The notes under the pieces are model-generated. The model did not search any database and had not been told where the DNA came from. It saw only the letters and a list, made by a program, of their open reading frames with translations. Below are positions 1 through 9,788 of a DNA stretch of 64,000 nt, in pieces; position 1 is the stretch's first letter, and every line of letters begins with the position of its first letter. The translations under genes were made by a program, and so were the position numbers. Origin of the DNA: Chrysophaeum taylorii (taxonomy: Eukaryota; Sar; Pelagophyceae; Pelagomonadales; Pelagomonadaceae); contig JAQMWT010000383.1 of assembly GCA_029834535.1 (NCBI GenBank), forward strand, positions 25,101-89,100, in the 5' to 3' direction.

Positions 1-1262
1 GGGAGGGATGGAGGGCGTGGGCGGTGTATAACGAACCCCAAGCGAGGGTTTTGATGTCGTATAGTCGCTCCTTGTTGTCGAGCGTGGTGAGGATGTCTGG
101 GAAGACGTGGCGACGGGCGAGATTGCGTCGGTACTGGGCGTAGAGGCGCGTGCGAATGGTAGGGGCGACGACGTCAGCAAAGATGCCGAAAACCTCGGAC
201 AGTGCTGGGATGCCGGCCTCTTTGACGCTGCAGAGGACGCACTCGAGCTGGCCGTCATGCCAGGTGGTCCGCGCTCCTCCGCGGTTGACAAGGTTGGCCT
301 GCGTGAGAAGCACCTTGCCGTGAGCGTCGAGAACGACGCCAGTGCCCAGAATGCGAGTGCCCACGAGGCCCGAACAAGCTGGAGAGGGGTAGCCAAAGTA
401 CTGGGCACACATCTCAGCCCAGCAGCGGTTGGGGATTTGAAGGGCGGAGCTGGGCCACGAGCTGATGAACGTGGTCGAGAAGCGATCCCATGAGGACGCC
501 GCTACTCGAAGTGCATCGGTGATGGGGAGGGTGGCCGCAAGGCGCTGGAGTGCAGTGGCCCGAGCTGTCTCGCGCTGGGAGGTTAGAGCACGCTGGAGTT
601 GGGGTATGAGCACGGGTGTCGAGATGGTGGGGTCGACGAGGACGCCCATGGAGACGAATTCGTGGGAGAGAGGACCGTCGACGAGATGAACGTTGGCGGG
701 GTCGCCGGAACCAGCGCCGCCGTGGGAAGCCAGCGTGGTACGGAGATCAGCCCGAAGTCCGTCCCACGCAGTCTCGAGTGCTCGCCCCAGGCGGCAACCG
801 GATGCGAGGAGCTGGTGCCAACGGTGCAACTCGTTACCTGTGCGAAAAGAAGTGGCACCCAGGACCGAGGCGAGGCGGGGGAGGTAGCCAGGGACCTCCA
901 CGGCACCCGTAGGATAGCGAAGGTCGACGAGGTGTGGGAGGGCCTGGGCCGCCGTGCCAACAAAGGCGGCGGGGTTGAGGTCGGCGCAGGAGCGAATGCC
1001 GCCACCCCACTTCGAGCAGGAAGACGGAGGAGTTGGAGGACGATGCCGGCGGAGTCAAAAACCTGACGCGGCTCTGCGCCAAGTGCTGTGGCGACGAAGC
1101 CGAGGACGGCAACGTCGAAGCGGCGGAGCGCGCTCAAGGCATTGGCGGGGTAGCAGTGTTGCGCGAGGTAGTCCATGCGCGGGGCGATGCAGTAGCGGCC
1201 CAACGAGTACATGCAGTGGAGGGAGACGTTCTGGAGCTTGGTGCGAATGGTGCTCATGGAGC
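1..1262 (-). pseudogene. N1 pol C-terminal part: RT connection and PD-(D/E)XK-like nuclease
   Basis: From about 1262 to 1040 the frame shifts by one relative to the RT and encodes a thumb-like segment (TKLQNVSLHCMYSLGRY). From about 1030 to base 1 the original RT frame reopens and is free of stops for over 330 codons, with no ATG, so simple ORF calls miss it. It holds SKWGGGIRSCADLNPAAFVG, a CVLCSVKEAG segment, and near the window edge HVFPD followed 12 residues later by YDIK. That spacing fits the PD...(D/E)xK catalytic core of restriction-like endonucleases, which some non-LTR elements use for target cleavage. The domain is cut by the window edge; the nuclease call is moderately sure, the pol assignment firm. 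Confidence 0.72.
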
Positions 1263-2108
1263 TCACCGTAGATTACGAGGCCGTCGGCGACAACGGGGAT
1301 ACCAGCAAGAGTACGCGTGCCGTCAGGCGCAACTTGGACGTGGTCGTGAACATCGGGGTGATCGAGAAGACCCATGCCAAGTGCCGGACAGAACGCCACG
1401 CACTCGTCGAGGCGGAGCTCCTCGCCGCTAGCTTGGATGTCGCGGGCGTACTGCAGAAGGGCGTCGACAACCTCACGAGGGGAACCAGAGATGACGCCGT
1501 CGTCCATGCCAAATCGTGCGTAGCCGGCACATGAACGTAAGCGGGTGTCAAGGGCCTGTCCGGCGTCATGCGTTGCCAGACAGTACGCCGGTGGATAGGT
1601 GGGGTCGCCTTGCTGGCCGCCTTCTTGAGACTCGAAGGGGGCGCGATCGAGGCCGGTGGGGCCATGGAGGGCCACCCAGGATGCCGGCCGTAATTGCTTG
1701 AACATAAAGTGGCCAGAGGCACGCAGCTTAGCGTTGGCGTAGTTTTCGAGTTTGTCCACGACGGTCCGGCGCTTGAGCTCGTTGAAGGCGTTGCGTTTGT
1801 CCAGCTTGATGATGACCTTGTCGGGGTACTGCTCCGCGTGAGTGCGGACGCCAAAGACGAGGCGCGAGGGGCCGCCCTTGACCCCGACGGCAACGTTGAT
1901 CGGGTACAGTGCCTCGGAGATCTCGGAGTGGAGGCTACGCACAAGGCACCGTCCAGTGGCACGGCGGCGGACGGTGCCAATGCCGATAGGTCGAACGTCA
2001 GGTGCTTGGTTAGCGTCAGCGGCGCGTCGTTTCACCAACGGAATGAGGGTTACCGTGGTGGTGATGAAGTAATACCAGTCAGGAAGAGCTCCGCGAACGA
2101 ACAAGGTC
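1258..2108 (-). pseudogene. N1 reverse transcriptase domain
   Basis: Typical RT blocks are seen in order: RPIGIGTVRRR (near residue 38 of the segment), LDKRNAFNE (motif A, near 100), EGGQQGDP (motif B, near 160) and FGMDDGV (motif C, near 200; the usual YADD is replaced by MDD), then LRLDECVAFCP (motif D). The GxxQGDP form is that of non-LTR retrotransposons rather than copia. The 5' end abuts the copia-1 target site at 2104-2108; the upstream half of the protein lies at 7261-8098. The frame is lost near 1258. It would copy element RNA at a nicked target site. Confidence 0.88.
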
Positions 2109-2204
2109 TGTTACAACTGGAATGGGGCGTTAGACTAGCGATAAGGGAATGACGTAGGGATACTAGATACGTGGTGCAGGGGTAAGTGTCATAGCTTCCT
2201 CACA
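2109..2204 (-). repeat. Copia-1 3' LTR (96 bp)
   Basis: Direct repeat of 7165-7260 with two substitutions; TG...CA ends; flanked on the outside by AGGTC at 2104-2108. Confidence 0.95.
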
Positions 2205-2312
2205 CAGGTGCTGGAAAAGAAAGAAAAGGGGAAAAGGGGTAAGTGAGGTCCTCACACAGGTGCTGGAAAAGAAAAAAGAAAGAAGGAAAAAGGGGCAGGT
2301 GAGACGCTCACA
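2184..2312. repeat. Degenerate tandem repeat at the copia-1 3' LTR border
   Basis: Two and a half units of about 50 bp, each with GGGGTAAGTG, then CTCACACAGGTGCTGG, then a purine stretch. The first unit straddles the inner LTR edge. On the element's sense strand the tracts are pyrimidine-rich and end in CCAG, so no ordinary polypurine tract is visible beside this LTR. Confidence 0.75.
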
Positions 2313-2383
2313 GAGGAGAAGCTTTGAGGAAGACGTCAATAGAGGCATTGTGGCAGAAAGAAACAGGAGAGATCAGGGAGAAG

Positions 2384-3850
2384 TCACGAGGTGAGGTAAC
2401 GAGCACGAAGCCGGAGGAAGGAAGGAGCTTCCGTACTGCGGGTGAAAATATCGCCAAGGTTGTCAAGACGAGTAATGTGTTGGAGATCAATGATGTGGTT
2501 GCGATGATATTCGGCGGTGCTGTAAAAGCGAATATCAATATGGCGGGTGCGCCGTGTGAGACATTGGAGACGGACTTGGGTGACGGTGGTGCTATTATCG
2601 ACATACATTGGTACCATGTGACGAGGGAGAGCGGCGTAAAGAGCGAGCAATTCAGCTTCAAAAGAAGAGCGAGCAAGTAGGTACTGCGAGCGGGAGCAGT
2701 AGGCTATCATAGAGCCAGCAAGGAGAAAACAAAATCGGGTAGTGGAGTGGCGGTCATCAGGGTCGTCGGCCCAGCTGGAGTCGGAATAACCACAGAGACG
2801 AAGGGTAGAATCGCGACCAAGAATAAGGGCAAGATCCTGAGAACCGTTGAGATAACGCAGAGTTTGGGATAAAGCGTGCCAGTGGGGTTTACCAGGATTG
2901 TGTAAAAAACGCGCACACTGATTGACGGACCAAGTGATATCAAGGGATGCAGCCATGAAGACGTGATCGCGGGAGCCAGGTGCAGGAGAAGCAGCCGCAG
3001 AAAGAGGAAGAACTTTGGGAGCGGGAGTCAAGTGTGGTTGTGCGCGAGCACGCGTAATGCGGAGACCAACGTAAGTGGTCAGATCAAGCTCATTAACATC
3101 AGTGAAGGTTCGGAAACGGAGAAAGAAGGCTGGGTAATGACCAAGGCAAGGACGAGGGTGCGCCACAAGAAGATCATCAACGACAAGAACGAGACGTAGG
3201 ACAACGGTAGAATTAAGCACGAGCTTGTAATTGCAAGTGTCACCAGATCCGCGGACGAAGCCACAATCATTGACAAGGAAGCGTTCCAAATAAAGCCACC
3301 AATTACGACAAGCTTGTTTGCAACCATACCAAGAGCGACGGAGCTTGTAAACGATCTTGGGACCATCGGTGGGTTGGCGAGGAGCATAGGCTTCGGGTGG
3401 CCAGACATAAATGTCTTCGTCAATGTGAGCTTGGATAAAAGCGGAGTTGACATCCAACTTGTGCAAATCCCAGTCATGAACAGCGACAAAGGTTAGAAAG
3501 AAACGGATCGTGACGATGTTTGCAACCGGCGAGTTGGTGTCGCGATAATCAATGCCGTGAACCTGGGTGTAACCGCGGACAACGAGGCGAGCCTTGTACG
3601 ATTTGAAGCGGCCAGAGTCATACTTCTTGCGGAGGATCCACTTGAGGGTACAAATGTTGCCATAAAAAGTCGAAGGAAGGCGAACAACATCCCAGCAACC
3701 AAGCTGACCAAGGGAGTGATATTCTTTGGCGATGGCCTGTAACCAGCGCTTCACGTAAATGGGTGGAAGTAACGGTTGACTCGTCAATGTATGAATACTG
3801 AGAGGTTTCTTCGGAAGCAGAGTAATAAACATGTGCATGGGGATCAACAA
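2384..3850 (-). CDS. pol: Copia-1 pol C-terminal part: RT and RNase H
   Basis: One open frame of 488 codons. RVT_2 blocks are clear: FKSYKARLVVRGYTQ, LDVNSAFIQAHID (catalytic D) and LVLVVDDLLVAH (VVDD, second catalytic pair). RNase H follows with GYSDSSWADDPDDR, SSFEAELLAL and YVDNSTTV for the acidic residues, and TRHIDIRFY and LDNLGDIFTR near the end. The expected tether between RT and RNase H is locally altered (TPAPKVLPLSAAASPAPGSR). It would make cDNA in the particle. Confidence 0.93.
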   Translation of the reverse strand: MLIPMHMFITLLPKKPLSIHTLTSQPLLPPIYVKRWLQAIAKEYHSLGQLGCWDVVRLPSTFYGNICTLKWILRKKYDSGRFKSYKARLVVRGYTQVHGIDYRDTNSPVANIVTIRFFLTFVAVHDWDLHKLDVNSAFIQAHIDEDIYVWPPEAYAPRQPTDGPKIVYKLRRSWYGCKQACRNWWLYLERFLVNDCGFVRGSGDTCNYKLVLNSTVVLRLVLVVDDLLVAHPRPCLGHYPAFFLRFRTFTDVNELDLTTYVGLRITRARAQPHLTPAPKVLPLSAAASPAPGSRDHVFMAASLDITWSVNQCARFLHNPGKPHWHALSQTLRYLNGSQDLALILGRDSTLRLCGYSDSSWADDPDDRHSTTRFCFLLAGSMIAYCSRSQYLLARSSFEAELLALYAALPRHMVPMYVDNSTTVTQVRLQCLTRRTRHIDIRFYSTAEYHRNHIIDLQHITRLDNLGDIFTRSTEAPSFLRLRARYLTS

Positions 3851-6170
3851 GGGTGTTACCTAAACAAAGGTGAAGGAAGACATAATGAACTAACAAACGA
3901 AAGCTAGCATAAGAGACATACAAAGAGTGACAGGAGGAAACATAAGCGACAGAGGAAACAGAATCGACATTGCGTTGTTGACAAACGCCAGTAACATTGC
4001 GTTGTTGACAAACGCCAGTATGAAAGTTTGTTGGTTTTTGTAATGCGCTTTGGTCGACTTTGCGCGGTCGGCCCCGTTTGGCTCGACGTAATGGTGCACG
4101 TTTCGTATTGTCCGTTGACGGTTGTGGTATTGTTTGAGGGGTGATCAGTCCCGATAAGGCCGGCTCCTGAGCATCAAAAACAGAAGACAAGGGAGCAACA
4201 GCGGAAGATAAACGAGGGTCATAATAAAATAAGTCAGGAAAACGACAATCCACAAGAGGCGGAGGAAGGGGTTGGGAGGACAGAGACTTACGCATAGCAA
4301 AATTTTCGTCAAAAACAACGTCAATCGAGGTGCGGATGACGGGACCAGTGGCGCGTTTAAGCAATATGCGATATCCAGGGCCTGCAGAGGGATACCCAAT
4401 GAAGATGCCTGTTATAGCTTTGGTAGGCCATTTGTCGTCAGTAAGAATCGCAGCAGGACAGCCCCGAACACGAAGAAAATGGACACGGGGGAGAGTTTCA
4501 TGTAGCATTTCATATGGCGTCATATATCCAGGGTTAGAGGCGTTTGGCATGCGCTCAGAGGTGAAGTCAGCCGTTTCCATGGCCCAACGCCAAAATCAGG
4601 TGGACGGTGCGCATGCACCAAAAGAGTGCGAGTAATATCAGCAGTTGCGCGATGAGAGCGTTCCACAACACCAGAAAAAGCGTGGGCCTGTTAAGTTTTG
4701 GACTGAGCTGCAGGAGCACGTTTGAGAGCGATGTTGTTGCCCATACAGAAGGTTTCGAATTGGCCCATAAGAGAGCGGTCACGATCTGTGTAGATGAGGG
4801 CAATGCGATATCCAAATGGGCGAACCACGGTAGACAGAAAAGTTCGAGTTGACGAGCGTTCGTAAGTGCATCGTGTCGTGGAGCAAAGTAACGTGGCGGC
4901 GCGTATGATCATCGACAAACGTGAGGATCGCTCGGTCTTGATGAATAAAGGACGGGACGCCGGCAAACATGAGATCGGCGTGGATAATAAGGTAGGGCGC
5001 AACGGCACGTGGACGAGACAAAGGCTCGGAGGCAGTAAGCGAAGTGGAAGCGGAAGCATGTGCTTTACGTTGTCCAACATGCGCAGCATGCATTTTACCT
5101 AGAGCACAAGCAGGACAAAAAGAAAGAGACGCGGAGCTCGGGAAAAGCGGTGCGCCAACAGCGAGAGAAGACAAACGTCGGATATAAGAGGGACTGTAGT
5201 GACCAAGACGAGCATGCCAAAGGTCGAAGGTAAGTTGAGTGCGTTGAGACACAGCGGGAAACGCACAAGGGTCATTGACGCGAGGGCAAGAAGAAAATGC
5301 CACAAAAGGCGAAACGAAGTCCGCGTAGGGCGCAGCGGTCGTATTGCCGATCCAACAGACGATCAAAAGAAGACCACAGCGACGAAGCAGGGGAATAACG
5401 TGATGCGTTTGTCGGTGACGTAAAATGCGTCGCGGATGAGCAGGGCCAACAGCCTGAATCGTGTGGCAATCGTAACCAACTTGCTCAAGGGCATGATCCG
5501 AAAGAATCCGTTTGTCACCAAGGCCATGAGAAATGAGGGTATGCGGGAACGCGACATGGATACCATGAGGGGCGGAAAGAGTGGGTGGAGGAGAAGGAAG
5601 ACCACGATTGTCGAGAGGACCAATGGAAGGGAACATTAAGTGAGCAGTGCCAGAACCAGAAACAGAGCCAGTGCCGATGGCAGAAGTGATGGAGTGCTGC
5701 TGAGTGTTGTCAAGGTCAGTGAAACCAGCAGAAGAATTGAAGAGACGGACGTTTGCGCCGGTATCGTAGACGACGAGGCGAAGGTTGTTGCTGTGCAGGT
5801 AGTCGCGCTCACGAGCGGTGAGCAGAGCGGTAAGAGCATTGGTGGAGGAAAGAACTCGATGAATGGAGGGGGAGATAGAAAGAAGATGGTAATTGAAAGA
5901 CGGGTAGGTGGGTGCAGAAAGAGATGGGTCCGGAGGGGAGATGGCAGTGGACGGCGGGACAGGGGGTGTGGTGGAGGGTGGCAAAGCAAGAAGCGGCGGA
6001 GAGGGTTGAGATGGGGGCAAGAGTGGGATGGGGGCGGAAAGATAGTTTTGGTAGAATGGTGGATGGGGCCGAGGTGGGTATTGGGGATTGAGTCGAGGTG
6101 GGTAGTGGGGATTGGACCGAGGTGGGTATTGGGGACGAGGGCGAGGGCGGGCGGTGGCTTGTGAGAGCAA
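3618..6170 (-). pseudogene. pol: Copia-1 pol N-terminal part: protease and integrase
   Basis: After a Pro-rich linker with three PPRxNPxY-type repeats comes the aspartic protease site RLVVYDTGANVRLFN. The GAG-pre-integrase zinc site follows (WHARLGHYSPSY and CPACALGK). The integrase catalytic triad is spread over three frames: HADLMFAG (first D), IYTDRDRSLM (second D) and SGVVERSHR (E). An integrase C-terminal region (TPYEMLHETLP, KAITGIFIGYPSAGPGY) and a basic linker (RAKRGRPRK) lead to the RT. Frameshifts lie near 5000, 4800, 4600 and 3830, so the protein cannot be made whole. Confidence 0.88.
3967..4020. repeat. Perfect 27-bp tandem duplication
   Basis: Units 3967-3993 and 3994-4020 are identical and duplicate nine codons (TGVCQQRNV) in the copia-1 pol linker without changing the frame. 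Confidence 0.95.
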
Positions 6171-6182
6171 TAGCGCTGGCGC

Positions 6183-7063
6183 TTACGACAATCTTCTGGT
6201 GATGGCCAGAATACCACAAAAGTGACAAAGGTCAGTAGGGCGTGGGCGCTTGCGATGGAAACCACGGGAAAATGAAGACGAAGGTCGGTTACGGAAAGAT
6301 GGGCGAAAAGATGGGCGAGGGCTAGAACGTTGTTGGGAGCGCAAAACATTGAGACGATGAAGGCATTTATCAGAAGGATGGTTGGTACGACCGCAAAAGT
6401 TGCAACGTTCACGATGGCGGGGACTTTCACGGAACGTAGCATGGACAAGCGCAGACTTGGTCTGAAGATAATCGAAAACATTACTGTTGAGGCGATCAAC
6501 GAAACCATCATATGTGCGCAGTCTAGGGTCAAGTGCAATGAGATCCTTAGACAAGATCGAGTCGGGGATTTTCGTCTGAAGCAACTGCAATGCAAGAGTG
6601 TCAGGGAAATCTTGATGATGCCGAGCAACTTGAACACCAGTTATGAACTTGTTAAGAAAAGACTCAAGTTCATCGATATTGTTGCATACCAAGGAATACA
6701 AGGAAGCAATTGCAGACTGAGCGACACGATCTCCATGGCCCATGTAAACATCGGTAATGCGCCTGTAAAGCCGCGTGAAGTTCATATCGCGGTTTTCACG
6801 GATATCCGCACGATCAGTATCATGCATGGTAGCGCCATAAACAGTGCAGAGTACCAACGTTGCTGCTTAACACCAAATTCTTCTTCAGAGCAGCCAGAGG
6901 CGGAAATGCTAGTCCAAGTGTTGTTGGTCAAGATAATGCGATCACCGGTGGAAATCATCATGTTTTCCAGGCGCCGGGTCCATTGGTGAAAAAGATGTCG
7001 CTCATCGCTGAAGGCATCAAGTTTTTGCGAAAGCTTGCCATCTTTAATTTCGATCGAGGACAT
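6183..7063 (-). pseudogene. gag: Copia-1 gag
   Basis: The start is taken at ATG 7063 (MSSIEIKDGKLSQ), since upstream residues lie in the leader. The N-terminus (LFHQWTRRLENMMI) and middle (NIDELESFLNKFITG, DFPDTLALQLLQTKIP) match the UBN2/gag fold of copia elements. The zinc knuckle CNFCGRTNHPSDKC (CX2CX4HX4C) near the end binds RNA. A frameshift near 6855 splits it into two frames. It would form the virus-like particle. The next ORF (protease) starts almost directly downstream. Confidence 0.85.
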
Positions 7064-7146
7064 GATAAACGATAACGAACCGAACACGTAGCAATGAACC
7101 GAAGCAGAGGAGGAGTCGCCACGAAGTCAAGCAGAGGCTCGACCGT

Positions 7147-7163
7147 GGAGAACACCTGCTGCC
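7147..7163 (-). other. Copia-1 putative primer binding site
   Basis: One base inside the 5' LTR the minus strand reads TGGCAGCAGGTGTTC. It begins TGG, as expected for pairing with the CCA end of a tRNA, and resembles the TGGTAGCAG-type site complementary to initiator tRNA-Met. The match is partial and was judged by eye. Confidence 0.5.
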
Positions 7164-7164
7164 A

Positions 7165-7260
7165 TGTTACAACTGGAATGGGGCGTTGGACTAGCGATAA
7201 GGGAGTGACGTAGGGATACTAGATACGTGGTGCAGGGGTAAGTGTCATAGCTTCCTCACA
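7165..7260 (-). repeat. Copia-1 5' LTR (96 bp)
   Basis: Direct repeat of 2109-2204; flanked on the outside by AGGTC at 7261-7265. On the minus strand it begins TGTGAGGAAGC and ends TTGTAACA. Confidence 0.95.
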
Positions 7261-8098
7261 AGGTCTCAAGGTTGTCGATTTTGTCCATCGCCGAGCGCGC
7301 CTTGACGTTGCTCGGGAAGGGCTGGGCGAAAACGGAGAGGAATTCATTGCGGCACTGGTCGGGGCCCACACCAGCCTTCGGCCGGAGCGTGCGGTAAGTT
7401 CCACGCAGGGCGACCGAGAGTGTTGCGAGCCCTTGCGGGTGGTTGGGGAAAGTGTGAAGGTCCTCCTTGCGAGCAGGATGTTTGGACGCGAGTTGGCGCA
7501 TGACGTCTGGGTGGCATGGGTCGGCGATGCCCAGGCTGGTGAGAATACGGCATGCCCGAGAGAGGTCGCCAGATTCGGCGAGTCGCAATGCACGAAGTGC
7601 GTCCGCGTCATCGTCGGGGGCCGCCCGTGAGCGTACATGGGAGCGCACGCGAGTCACGTCGTGGAGGTAGCCGTCAATGAGGAGGTCGTAACGCCCAGCG
7701 GCGAAGGCTGCAAAGCGGTCAGTGAGCACGTCGGACCGACGGGCGCCGCCTCGTGGTGCTCGCCGAAGAAGTAGGCTGTGAAGGGTCATGTACCAAAGGA
7801 GGGCACGGTCACGAGCGTTATCGGAAGTGGCGTCTTCAACCCACGAACACACCTCGGTCATTGCGCACGCCCATGCCTCGCGGAATTGGGCGGGAATGGT
7901 GCGAATGCACGAGCACGGCGATATAATGAGGTCTTTGATGGAGACCTCGTCGATCGCAGAGCGCAAATCGCTCAGGTCACGTGGACGGCGTGTCGGGAGG
8001 GAGGGGGCTGGCCCGGTGACGTAGGGTGGGCGGGGGCGACAGACGGTGGCGCCGAATGTAACCGTGGCCCAATGGGAGAAATGCCAGGAGACGCGCTC
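7261..8098 (-). pseudogene. N1 pol N-terminal part upstream of RT
   Basis: An open minus frame, the same as the RT, runs from about 8098 to the copia-1 insertion. It contains ERVSWHFSHWATV, then IRTIPAQFREAWACAMTEVC, LLWYMTLHSLLLRR and DRFAAFAAGRYDLLIDG, and ends in RPKAGVGPDQCRNEFLSVFA. The last is the KxxGPDG-like block just before RT motif 1 in non-LTR elements. The protein continues directly at 2108 once copia-1 is removed. The first ATG is at 7966, but the frame is open further upstream and overlaps the end of the RING ORF, so a frameshift or a fused polyprotein is likely. No enzyme activity can be assigned to this part itself. Confidence 0.75.
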
Positions 8099-9788
8099 GT
8101 GGAGGCTGCAGCCGTGACAGGGGTGTTGCGGTGGCTGGTGGCAGGGGCAGGGGCGCGGCGGTTGCCGGCGGCAGCGGCGGGGGTGGAGGGGGTGCTAGTA
8201 GTGGGGTGGTCCGGGTGCCAGCGGCAGGGGTGTTGCGGTTGTCTGTTACATTCGCAGTGCGGTCGCCAGACGCAGTGGTGCGGCGGTTGCCAGCGGGAGG
8301 GGGGGTAGGGGTGTTGCGGGTGCCAGTGGGTCGCGTGCGGGAGCCAATGTGGGAGAGTAGGGCGGCACGGGCAGCTTGAGCAGCGTGGGCGGCAGCGCGA
8401 TGGGCGAGGTAAGCGTCGGTGCTGGCAGCAGCGGCGGCGGCCCGTCCCGCGTCGAGTTGGAGTGCCGCAGCAGCGGCAGCAGCAGCGTGCATAGCGGCGA
8501 GATGGCGCTCCGCAGCAGCAGCGGCTCGAGCGGCAAGGGCAGCGTCGCGCATGCGCGCTCGAATGCGATATCGGGCGGTGGTGGCGGCAAGGGCTGCAGC
8601 AAGTGGGAAAATGCGATGGGGTGCGGCAGCGCGGACCTGGGGGAGAGAGTGCACAGACACCCAGCGTTGATGAGGGCGGACCATACGTATAGGACTGCGG
8701 CAGTTGGGGCACGGCGGAAGGCGCGCGCGGTTGGTGGGCGCCACGTCAGGGTCGCCTTGGTCGCCGGCGAGGTTGCTTAGCGCCCACTGACCAACGCAGG
8801 CGTGGTGCAGGACCACGCGACAGCAGCGGACTTGGCAACGGGTAAAGCAAGGGCTGGAGCATATAGGACAAGCGCGGTCCCGGAGGTCGCTGACATAGCG
8901 GCCGGCCGTGTGGCGCAGGAAGCGGCGGATTATTGCCAGGGATCGACGAGCACGTAATCGCTTCCAGGCTCGAAATTGGTGCTGAAGAAGGGCCGCTGCG
9001 TAGTGGAGTGGCGGGCCAGGAGTCTGGCGCAAGGCAGCGACACGGTTCTGCCGGGCAGCACGTGCTTGAGCGTGTCGAGCGCGGGTGCGTATAACGCGGG
9101 CGACATCCGGATGTGCAGAGTTGGTGCATGCGCGTGAAGGCGAGGCAGATAGCGGCGGCTGAGGGGTAGGTGACGGGCCCGAGGGTGGCGAGGAATTTGG
9201 CGTGGGTGTGGCAGACGCCGGGGAAGTGCTGGTGGCAGTGGGTGTGACGGACTGTGTGGGCGTCGCAGGTGAGCGACGGCTACGGAGGTGCTGCCGAGCG
9301 CGAACAAAGCGCTGAAGACGGAGCGCGGCGGTGTGACGTGGCTGACCAGGAGCGCGGCGCAGGGCCGCAACGAGGTTCTGTCGGGCAGCACGTGCAAGAG
9401 TATGCTGAGCGCGACTTCGGGCAGCACGAGCGGTGGACGAGAAAGTAGAGTGCGGAGCAGGGGTCGGAGGCAGAGCCGGCTGTGGTGGCGGAGGGGGAGT
9501 TGACGAGCTCTGGGTCGCGGAGGCGGGCGGCGAGTGAGCCGGTGTGGCCGCAGCAGACGACGGAGGGCTGTCGGTAGCGAGAGCTGCCTGGGGTTGAGTC
9601 CGTGCGCGAAACTGGCGCTGGAGAAGAGTTGCAGCGTGGTGGCGAGACTGACCAGGATCGTGGCGCCGAGCTGCGACGAGGTTCAGCCGGGCTGCACGCG
9701 CCTGGGCGTGTAGATGTTGGGTGCGTGCAGCTCGGGCGACCGCTGGCAAAGTGGGATGGGCGCAGGCTCGAGCACGATCGGTAGGCAA
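7977..9788 (-). CDS. N1 upstream ORF with three IQ-like repeats and a RING finger
   Basis: About 603 codons. Three diverged repeats of about 55 residues near residues 15-65, 115-175 and 225-285 share ARAARxNxVAA followed by LLQxQFRAR, which resembles IQ motifs. At about residues 303-370 comes a RING-type finger: CPIC, then RCC and LHHACVGQW, closing with CPNC; this is the spacing of a RING E3 ligase domain. It is followed by an Ala-rich helix and a Pro/Thr-rich tail with short repeats. The start is uncertain: the first codon is TTG and the frame is entered by a shift from the upstream ORF between about 9850 and 9700. It is probably an ORF1-type protein of N1; a captured host gene cannot be excluded. 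Confidence 0.6.
   Translation of the reverse strand: MPTDRARACAHPTLPAVARAARTQHLHAQARAARLNLVAARRHDPGQSRHHAATLLQRQFRARTQPQAALATDSPPSSAAATPAHSPPASATQSSSTPPPPPQPALPPTPAPHSTFSSTARAARSRAQHTLARAARQNLVAALRRAPGQPRHTAALRLQRFVRARQHLRSRRSPATPTQSVTPTATSTSPASATPTPNSSPPSGPSPTPQPPLSASPSRACTNSAHPDVARVIRTRARHAQARAARQNRVAALRQTPGPPLHYAAALLQHQFRAWKRLRARRSLAIIRRFLRHTAGRYVSDLRDRACPICSSPCFTRCQVRCCRVVLHHACVGQWALSNLAGDQGDPDVAPTNRARLPPCPNCRSPIRMVRPHQRWVSVHSLPQVRAAAPHRIFPLAAALAATTARYRIRARMRDAALAARAAAAAERHLAAMHAAAAAAAALQLDAGRAAAAAASTDAYLAHRAAAHAAQAARAALLSHIGSRTRPTGTRNTPTPPPAGNRRTTASGDRTANVTDNRNTPAAGTRTTPLLAPPPPPPLPPATAAPLPLPPATATPLSRLQPPRARLLAFLPLGHGYIRRHRLSPPPTLRHRASPLPPDTPST

Larger units (their letters stand above)
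2109..7260 (-). mobile_element. Copia-1, nearly complete Ty1/copia element inserted in N1
   Basis: Bounded by 96-bp direct repeats starting TG and ending CA and by the 5-bp duplication AGGTC (2104-2108 and 7261-7265). The LTRs differ at only two positions, so the insertion is recent. Gene order on the minus strand is gag (zinc knuckle), protease (DTGA), integrase, RT (VVDD), RNase H, which is the copia order. Three to five frameshifts interrupt the ORFs. LTRs of 96 bp are very short for the superfamily. Confidence 0.95.
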
